A DNA stretch of 9,491 nucleotides, taken from positions 1 to 9,491 of the forward strand of contig JAFGIH010000403.1 in the NCBI GenBank assembly GCA_016929985.1. Direction: 5' to 3'. Numbering within the stretch: the stretch's first letter is position 1; every line of letters starts with the position of its first letter. This stretch comes from Thermoleophilia bacterium (GTDB lineage: Bacteria > Actinomycetota > Thermoleophilia > RBG-16-64-13). This document shows, one piece after another, positions 5,924-9,491 of this stretch. The notes under the pieces are model-generated. The model saw only the letters and a list, made by a program, of their open reading frames with translations. It had not been told where the DNA came from and searched no databases. The translations under genes and the position numbers were made by a program.

Positions 5924-7555
5924 TCACGGCCGCCACGCAGAGCCGTCGTACCACCTGTGAAGCAGGGAATCGTCGGTGCCGCGCACGAACACGTCGATGC
6001 GTTTAGAACCCCAGGCGACAGCGGCGGGAGCCGAGGCGATGCCCCCCACGCCCATGTTCTCCCACCTGGTCCACAAGCTGCTGACCACCGATCTGTGCCA
6101 GAGCCCGCCGTCCGCGCCGCGCATGAAGACGTCCAAGCGGCCCTCCGCCCATGAACCCCAGGTGCAGACACTGGCCCTGGAGGTGGCCGTCCCACCCAAA
6201 TCGTTCCATCCCATCCAGGAACCGCCGGGGGGCAGGTAGCTGCGCCGGAGTCCCTGGTCCGCGGCACAGACCACCAAGTCGATGCGGGTCCCGCCCCAGG
6301 TGGCGGCCGCGGGGGCGAACCCGGCTCCAAGCGCCGGCGCACGGGCGACATCTGATGTCCAGCCCGACCAGGAAGTCCCGTCGAACTCCCGCTGCCAGAT
6401 TGTCAGGTCCGGACCGACCGCGAAGACATCCACCCACTTCCGCCCCGGCCCCTCATCGCGATAGGCGGCTGCCGGACTGGAGGCCAGTATCCCGCCGAGA
6501 CTCTCCCACGGCGACCAGCCGCTGCTGTCCCGCCACGTGTGCCACAAGGCATCGTCGTTGCCACGGATGAACACGTCGAGCCGGTCACCGCCCCAGGAGA
6601 CGGCCGCGGGATCGGAGCCGGGCTTCATGTCTCCTCCCAGATCCTCCCATTCCGACCACGACCCGTTCCACGCCCTGTGCAAGACCGTGCCGTTCGCTCC
6701 GCCCGCGAACACGTCGATGAGCCCGTGTCCGCGAGAGCAGGCCGCCGGGGCGGAGGTGAGCCCGCCGCCCAGGTTCTCGAAGGCGGCGAAGACGGTCGGC
6801 ATGGTCGTCGAGGTCGTGGGGGGCGCGGTCGTGGACGTAGTGACCGTGCTGGTACCGCCGAGCCTCTGCGCGAGGTTGTACAGCACCTGAGCCACCTCGC
6901 CCCGGGTCATATCGCCGGTGGGGCTCAGACCAGACAGGTCGAGTCCGGCCAGCAGCCCGGCGTGTTCGGCTCGGGCGACGTCGGCCCCCTGGGTGGCGTC
7001 CGCGGTCCAGAGTGCGTGTCCGGTCCAGCCGGGAGAGGGCGCGTTCAAGAGTCCGGGCTGCACATCGTCGGCCATCCGCACGGCCATGCTCGTCGCCTGG
7101 AGCCGTGTGATATGGCGGGTGGGCGAGAAGCGCATGGCATCGATGCCCTTGGTGATCTGGTGGGCGGCCGCCACCGCGACGAAGTTGTCGGGGTAGAGGT
7201 GGGCGGGCCCACTCAGCGTCACGTCGCCAAACGGACAGACGTCGCTCTCCGAGACGGGATATCCGCCGGTGAGCACGATCATCTTGGCAAACTGCTGGCG
7301 GGTCACAGCCGCGTCGGGACGGAACATGCCATCGGTGTAACCGGCGATGATGCCCGCCGAGGCCAGTGACTCGATGGCCGCGTGGTGAGGATGCTCCGCG
7401 GGAACGTCGGAGAATCTGGACGGCGCAGCCAAGGCCACCGACACCAGGCACGTGACCACCGCTGCTACGACGAGCGCGCCCGCGGCGAGCCGCGCGCTCT
7501 GCCGCTGAAGGACCCGCCGGATGGCCGGAGCGGGCATGCCACTGTTGAGATCCAT
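5924..7555 (-). CDS. Secreted SLH-domain protein with C-terminal PLL-like beta-propeller lectin repeats
   Basis: 543 residues from ATG 7555. A signal peptide (RR at 13-14, hydrophobic 22-42, likely cut near ALA-APS at 41-46) is followed by three SLH domains: about 47-95 (FSDVPAEHPHHAAI, GIIAGYTDGMFRPD, VTRQQFAKM), 108-165 and 178-232, the last two less canonical. SLH domains bind cell-wall polymers. A Thr/Pro linker (235-254) leads to six repeats of about 45 residues: near 258, 302, 349, 398, 449 and 497. The recurrent pattern is W-(E/N)-x-L-G-G, S-x-P-A, W-G, R-(I/L)-D-V-F-x-R-G-x-D, L-W-H. It resembles the bladed fold of PLL/fucose-binding and tectonin-like lectins, so the protein probably displays a sugar-binding propeller on the cell surface; the ligand is unknown. 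Repeat 4 is the most degenerate. The start at 7555 has AGGAGGGG at 8 nt; an ATG at 7582 lies only about 8 nt after the predicted transcript start. Confidence 0.88.
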   Translation of the reverse strand: MDLNSGMPAPAIRRVLQRQSARLAAGALVVAAVVTCLVSVALAAPSRFSDVPAEHPHHAAIESLASAGIIAGYTDGMFRPDAAVTRQQFAKMIVLTGGYPVSESDVCPFGDVTLSGPAHLYPDNFVAVAAAHQITKGIDAMRFSPTRHITRLQATSMAVRMADDVQPGLLNAPSPGWTGHALWTADATQGADVARAEHAGLLAGLDLSGLSPTGDMTRGEVAQVLYNLAQRLGGTSTVTTSTTAPPTTSTTMPTVFAAFENLGGGLTSAPAACSRGHGLIDVFAGGANGTVLHRAWNGSWSEWEDLGGDMKPGSDPAAVSWGGDRLDVFIRGNDDALWHTWRDSSGWSPWESLGGILASSPAAAYRDEGPGRKWVDVFAVGPDLTIWQREFDGTSWSGWTSDVARAPALGAGFAPAAATWGGTRIDLVVCAADQGLRRSYLPPGGSWMGWNDLGGTATSRASVCTWGSWAEGRLDVFMRGADGGLWHRSVVSSLWTRWENMGVGGIASAPAAVAWGSKRIDVFVRGTDDSLLHRWYDGSAWRP

Positions 7556-7563
7556 GGTCAGCG

Positions 7564-7571
7564 CCCCTCCT
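7564..7571 (-). promoter_or_regulatory. Ribosome binding site of the SLH/lectin protein
   Basis: AGGAGGGG on the minus strand, 8 nt before the ATG at 7555. It favours this start over the upstream in-frame ATG at 7582. Confidence 0.75.
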
Positions 7572-7596
7572 GCCGGCCGCATTTGTGTCGCTCCGC

Positions 7597-7625
7597 AGTT
7601 TAGGCGGCAAGGCGGCGCAGGGCAA
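7597..7625 (-). promoter_or_regulatory. Candidate promoter of the SLH/lectin gene
   Basis: On the minus strand TTGCCC (7620-7625) and TAAACT (7597-7602) are spaced by exactly 17 bp, each matching 4 of 6 consensus bases. Transcription would start near 7590, leaving a 35-nt leader that contains the AGGAGGGG site. Prediction by eye. Confidence 0.42.
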
Positions 7626-7637
7626 GCACCGCCTGCC
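7606..7637. repeat. Imperfect inverted repeat in the SLH/CHRD divergent gap
   Basis: GGCAAGGCGG (7606-7615) pairs with CCGCCTGCC (7629-7637) as a 9-bp stem with one bulged A and a 13-nt loop. It overlaps the -35 and spacer of the predicted SLH promoter. It may be a regulator site, or chance in GC-rich DNA. The rest of the 7556-7722 gap shows no further structure I can support. Confidence 0.35.
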
Positions 7638-7709
7638 AGCCCGCCGCTTCATCTGGTTACGCAGGAGAACGGCGGGCCGGGGAAGAATACCTGGCAGTGC
7701 ATCCCACCC

Positions 7710-7714
7710 GGAGG
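7710..7714 (+). promoter_or_regulatory. Ribosome binding site of the CHRD lipoprotein
   Basis: GGAGG 8 nt before the GTG at 7723. It fixes the start at the head of the lipoprotein signal peptide rather than at the ATG at 7585, which lies 138 nt upstream in the divergent promoter region. Confidence 0.75.
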
Positions 7715-7722
7715 TCGCGGAC

Positions 7723-8319
7723 GTGAAGAGGATCGTCTTGCTTGCACCTGCTCTCGCCGTCGCGCTGCTTGTGGCCGGCTGCACGACCGAGGTGACTACC
7801 ACGACGATGGGGCCCGTTACGACGGCTGCGCCGGCGACGGTCGTGGCGCCCACCGTGACCACGGCAGACCCTGCTACCCTGACCACCGAGGCTCTACCCT
7901 GGACCTTCATCGCGGAGCTCACAGGCGCCGAGGTTGTTTCGCCTGTCGAGACCCCGGCCACCGGCACGGCCACATTCATCATCGACGCGTCCGGCGCCAA
8001 GGGATACTTCGTCCTCAGTGTCAGCAACATCACCGATGTGATCGCCTCCCGAGTCCACGAGGGCGGGCCAGGCGTCGGCGGCCAAGGCTTGCTTATCCTG
8101 TACCCCGGTCCGACTCTGGAAGGCCCTGTGGACGGAGTGATCTCGCAGGGCCACTTCTATGCCTCGGCGCTCATCGGGTCGCTCACCGGCCAGACCATCG
8201 CCGACCTCGCGGCCGTGTTCCAGAGCGGCCGGGCCTACGTCAATGTGGGCACCGTGCAGAACCCCAAAGGGGAGATCCGGGGACAGATACGCTGGGAGGA
8301 GTCTGAAGAGGGCGAGTGA
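7723..8319 (+). CDS. CHRD-domain lipoprotein
   Basis: 198 residues from GTG 7723. MKR, a hydrophobic core and lipobox LVAGC (Cys20) mark a lipoprotein signal peptide. Residues 21-57 are a Thr/Ala/Val/Pro-rich linker lifting the domain off the membrane. Residues about 60-190 match the CHRD domain, first defined in chordin and common in bacterial surface proteins: FIAELTGAEVVSPVETPATG (62-81), a central VHEGGPGVGGQG (111-122), and the ending SGRAYVNVGTVQNPKGEIRG. Typical CHRD domains have HIH-G at the centre and NVHT near the end; here these read RVHEG and NVGT, so only one of the usual His positions remains. The function of bacterial CHRD domains is not established. It is divergent from the SLH/lectin gene, and both products should be surface-exposed. 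No clear terminator lies in the 26 bp before the converging DUF188 gene. Confidence 0.87.
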   Translation: MKRIVLLAPALAVALLVAGCTTEVTTTTMGPVTTAAPATVVAPTVTTADPATLTTEALPWTFIAELTGAEVVSPVETPATGTATFIIDASGAKGYFVLSVSNITDVIASRVHEGGPGVGGQGLLILYPGPTLEGPVDGVISQGHFYASALIGSLTGQTIADLAAVFQSGRAYVNVGTVQNPKGEIRGQIRWEESEEGE

Positions 8320-8345
8320 GGCGCCGCTGAACTCGGAGTGATCCA

Positions 8346-8810
8346 CTAACGACCCGCTGCAGCCCCCTCTGCGAGCAACCGCGCCAGGACCTCTCGAAAC
8401 TGCTCCCGATCTTCGTCCCGAAACGGGGTCGGCCCCGTGGTGCGTCCCCCTGCGCGGCGATGCCGCTGCTCCGCGTGGCGAACGGCCAGCTCGGCATCGA
8501 TGGTGGCCTGCAGATACTGGTGGCCTCGCGGGCTCAGGGCCCGGCAACCCCGGCCCAGGGCCATGGCCGCAAGTCCGATGTCGGCAGTGATCACGATATC
8601 GCCTGGAGACAGCCGGGGCACCATGGCGAAGTCGGCGGAGTCTCGTCCCGATGCCACCTGCAGAATCTCCACTCCGGTGCGCCCGGCGTAGCGGGTAAGA
8701 TTCTGCGACTGGTTGGCTACCAGCACCACCGGCAGTGAGTGTGAACGTGCCGCCGCGATGGCGTCGCGCGTCACGGGACAGGCATCAGCGTCTACAAAGA
8801 GCGTGGTCAT
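8346..8810 (-). CDS. YaiI/YqxD family (DUF188) PIN-like protein
   Basis: 154 residues, the usual length for this family. The N-terminal motif FVDADACPV (5-13) with D7 and D9, VVLVANQ (28-34), the acidic RDSADFAMV (56-64, D57 and D60), GDIVITADIGLAA (70-82) and SPRGHQYL (93-100) are the conserved blocks. The C-terminus has the family's R-x-x-G...GPTPF (119-130) and a final helix. The fold is related to PIN domains and the clustered Asp residues could bind metal, so a nuclease role is plausible, but no activity is firmly established for the family. A longer in-frame reading from 8957 is possible but crosses into the divergent DUF1269 gene. The ATG at 8810 is six bases after a TATAGT box and lacks a ribosome binding site, fitting a leaderless message. 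Confidence 0.9.
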   Translation of the reverse strand: MTTLFVDADACPVTRDAIAAARSHSLPVVLVANQSQNLTRYAGRTGVEILQVASGRDSADFAMVPRLSPGDIVITADIGLAAMALGRGCRALSPRGHQYLQATIDAELAVRHAEQRHRRAGGRTTGPTPFRDEDREQFREVLARLLAEGAAAGR

Positions 8811-8816
8811 GGCAAG

Positions 8817-8822
8817 ACTATA
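8817..8822 (-). promoter_or_regulatory. -10 box for a leaderless DUF188 transcript
   Basis: TATAGT on the minus strand ends six bases before the A of the ATG at 8810, so the predicted first base of the RNA is the start codon itself. No convincing -35 hexamer is seen. The absence of any Shine-Dalgarno sequence in the bases before the ATG agrees with leaderless translation, known from Actinomycetota and Deinococcota. Confidence 0.5.
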
Positions 8823-8897
8823 CACACGCGGCGCAAGCATAGCTCTGGCATACGTTGGGTAGATGGCAGCCAGGTGCCCTGGAGCAGAGTAGAACCT

Positions 8898-8904
8898 GGG
8901 GGAG
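8898..8904 (+). promoter_or_regulatory. Ribosome binding site of the DUF1269 protein
   Basis: GGGGGAG ends 4 nt before the ATG at 8909. It supports this start over the in-frame ATG at 8855, which has no such site. Confidence 0.7.
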
Positions 8905-8908
8905 CGTG

Positions 8909-9406
8909 ATGCCTGACAAGAGACACCTCGTCGTGACGGTCTTCGATGACCAAGCAAGGGCCACCGCGGCTGTTGAGTGGTTGAAGAAGTTAGACAAGAC
9001 GAACAAGGATGTCGACGACATCAGGTTCGGCGCGATGGCCGTCCTCACCGCCGACAAAGACAGAGAGATCAAGATCAAGCGGGTCGGAAAGCGCGATATC
9101 GGCTCCGGCACCGGTGTGGGTCTGGTCATCGGGGCCCTGGCCGGTGCCCTCACGGCCGGCATCGGTCTGATCGGCGGGCTGGCCGCGGGGGCCCTGGCGG
9201 GCGGTGTCGGGGGTGGTCTGATCCACAAGGGCCTGGGCATGCATCAGGGTGATCTCGTGGAGTTGACCGACCAACTGTGCTCCGGCCGTGCCGCGGTCGC
9301 GTTGGTGGTCCCCGAGCCCCAGGTGAAGGCCGTGACGGAGCAGCTGATCGACTTGGGAGGCAGCACCAAGGTCTACGAGTGCTCCCCCGAGGCTCTGGAG
9401 GAGTGA
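8909..9406 (+). CDS. DUF1269 family protein with glycine-zipper hydrophobic segment
   Basis: 165 residues. The N-terminal part (HLVVTVFDDQARATAAVEWL, 6-25) followed by an acidic-basic stretch ending in DREIKIKRVGK (51-61) is the pattern of DUF1269. The middle (about 65-108) is a long run of Gly, Ala, Leu and Ile with GxxxG spacing, suited to a membrane hairpin or glycine zipper. The C-terminal part (113-160) is soluble, with ALVVPEPQVKAVTEQL and a final strand. The function of the family is unknown; stress or membrane-associated roles have been suggested. The start at 8909 has GGGGGAG 4 nt upstream. The stop is two bases before the Ku start, and the Ku ribosome binding site lies inside the end of this gene, so the two are probably co-transcribed and translationally coupled. 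It is divergent from the DUF188 gene. Confidence 0.85.
   Translation: MPDKRHLVVTVFDDQARATAAVEWLKKLDKTNKDVDDIRFGAMAVLTADKDREIKIKRVGKRDIGSGTGVGLVIGALAGALTAGIGLIGGLAAGALAGGVGGGLIHKGLGMHQGDLVELTDQLCSGRAAVALVVPEPQVKAVTEQLIDLGGSTKVYECSPEALEE
9397..9403 (+). promoter_or_regulatory. Ribosome binding site of Ku within the DUF1269 gene
   Basis: GGAGGAG in the last codons of the DUF1269 gene, 5 nt before the Ku ATG at 9409. This arrangement favours translational coupling. Confidence 0.8.
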
Positions 9407-9408
9407 CC

Positions 9409-9491
9409 ATGGCCCGCGCGCTTTGGAATGGAGCTATCAGTTTCGGGCTGGTCACCATCCCAGTCTCGCTCTACCCGGCCAAGAACGCCCA
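9409..9491 (+). CDS. ku: Bacterial Ku, DNA double-strand-break end-binding protein (partial, N-terminus only)
   Basis: Only the first 27 codons are in the window. They read MARALWNGAISFGLV and then TIPVSLYPAKNA, the highly recognisable opening of bacterial Ku (typically MARAIWSGAISFGLVNIPV). Ku forms a homodimeric ring on broken DNA ends and recruits the ligase LigD for non-homologous end joining. The ATG follows the DUF1269 stop by two bases, with GGAGGAG inside that gene. Whether ligD or a second ku follows cannot be seen. The identity rests on a short but very characteristic segment. Confidence 0.93.
   Translation, partial: MARALWNGAISFGLVTIPVSLYPAKNA

Noticed and set aside
5924..6800. 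Sialidase or neuraminidase repeats in the SLH protein
   Set aside because: No Asp-box (SxDxGxTW) motifs; the repeat pattern fits PLL/tectonin-type lectin blades better.
6585..8033. Minus-strand frame of 482 codons spanning the CHRD gene and part of the SLH gene
   Set aside because: It overlaps two well-supported genes in other frames and gives no recognisable protein.
8320..8345. Terminator between the CHRD and DUF188 genes
   Set aside because: Only a 4-bp AGTG/CACT inverted repeat is present; no credible hairpin.
8870..8882. CCAGG-TGC-CCTGG palindrome before the DUF1269 gene
   Set aside because: Five-base arms are common by chance in this GC content and no promoter boxes align with it.
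8811..8957. Upstream start of the DUF188 gene at 8957
   Set aside because: It would overlap the start of the divergent DUF1269 gene by 49 bp and add 49 residues absent from the usual family length.

Overview
The window is high-GC bacterial DNA, densely coded, with GTG as well as ATG starts, strong GGAGG-type ribosome binding sites and one probable leaderless transcript. The mix (a lipoprotein SIMPL protein, an S-layer-homology lectin-like protein with a Thr/Pro linker, a CHRD lipoprotein, a DUF1269 protein paired with bacterial Ku, and a long multi-PAS hybrid kinase) suggests an environmental Actinomycetota, perhaps a Coriobacteriia- or Thermoleophilia-like lineage. This is inferred from gene content and style. 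There is no rRNA or tRNA here to confirm it. I see no insertion sequence, CRISPR array, phage gene or tRNA.

Layout. 1-452 (minus): N-terminal part of an iron-dependent alcohol dehydrogenase of the hydroxyacid-oxoacid transhydrogenase type. 565-4368 (minus): a 1267-residue membrane hybrid histidine kinase with seven predicted membrane helices, five PAS domains, HisKA, HATPase and a receiver. 4369-4599: divergent control region holding a perfect 10-bp inverted repeat that overlaps a plausible promoter for the kinase. 4600-5388 (plus): SIMPL-domain lipoprotein. 5415-5448: perfect 13-bp hairpin, a shared terminator for converging genes. 5468-5833 (minus): DksA/TraR-type zinc-finger protein. 5924-7555 (minus): secreted protein with three SLH domains, a Thr/Pro linker and six beta-propeller lectin-like repeats. 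7723-8319 (plus): CHRD-domain lipoprotein divergent from it. 8346-8810 (minus): YaiI/YqxD (DUF188) PIN-like protein, apparently leaderless. 8909-9406 (plus): DUF1269 protein with a glycine-zipper segment. 9409 to the window end (plus): start of a Ku DNA-end-binding protein, two bases after the DUF1269 stop.

How the parts may work together. The left half is about sensing and stress: a multi-input kinase without an adjacent output regulator, a divergent SIMPL lipoprotein, and a DksA-like regulator. The middle is cell-surface: an SLH lectin-like protein and a CHRD lipoprotein. The right end is a probable DUF1269-Ku operon with a putative PIN-like nuclease facing away from it, which points to DNA end repair. 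No single obviously new defence or biosynthetic system is visible. The items most worth a second look are the symmetric operator/promoter at 4443-4479, the SLH plus propeller protein, and the DUF1269-Ku coupling.
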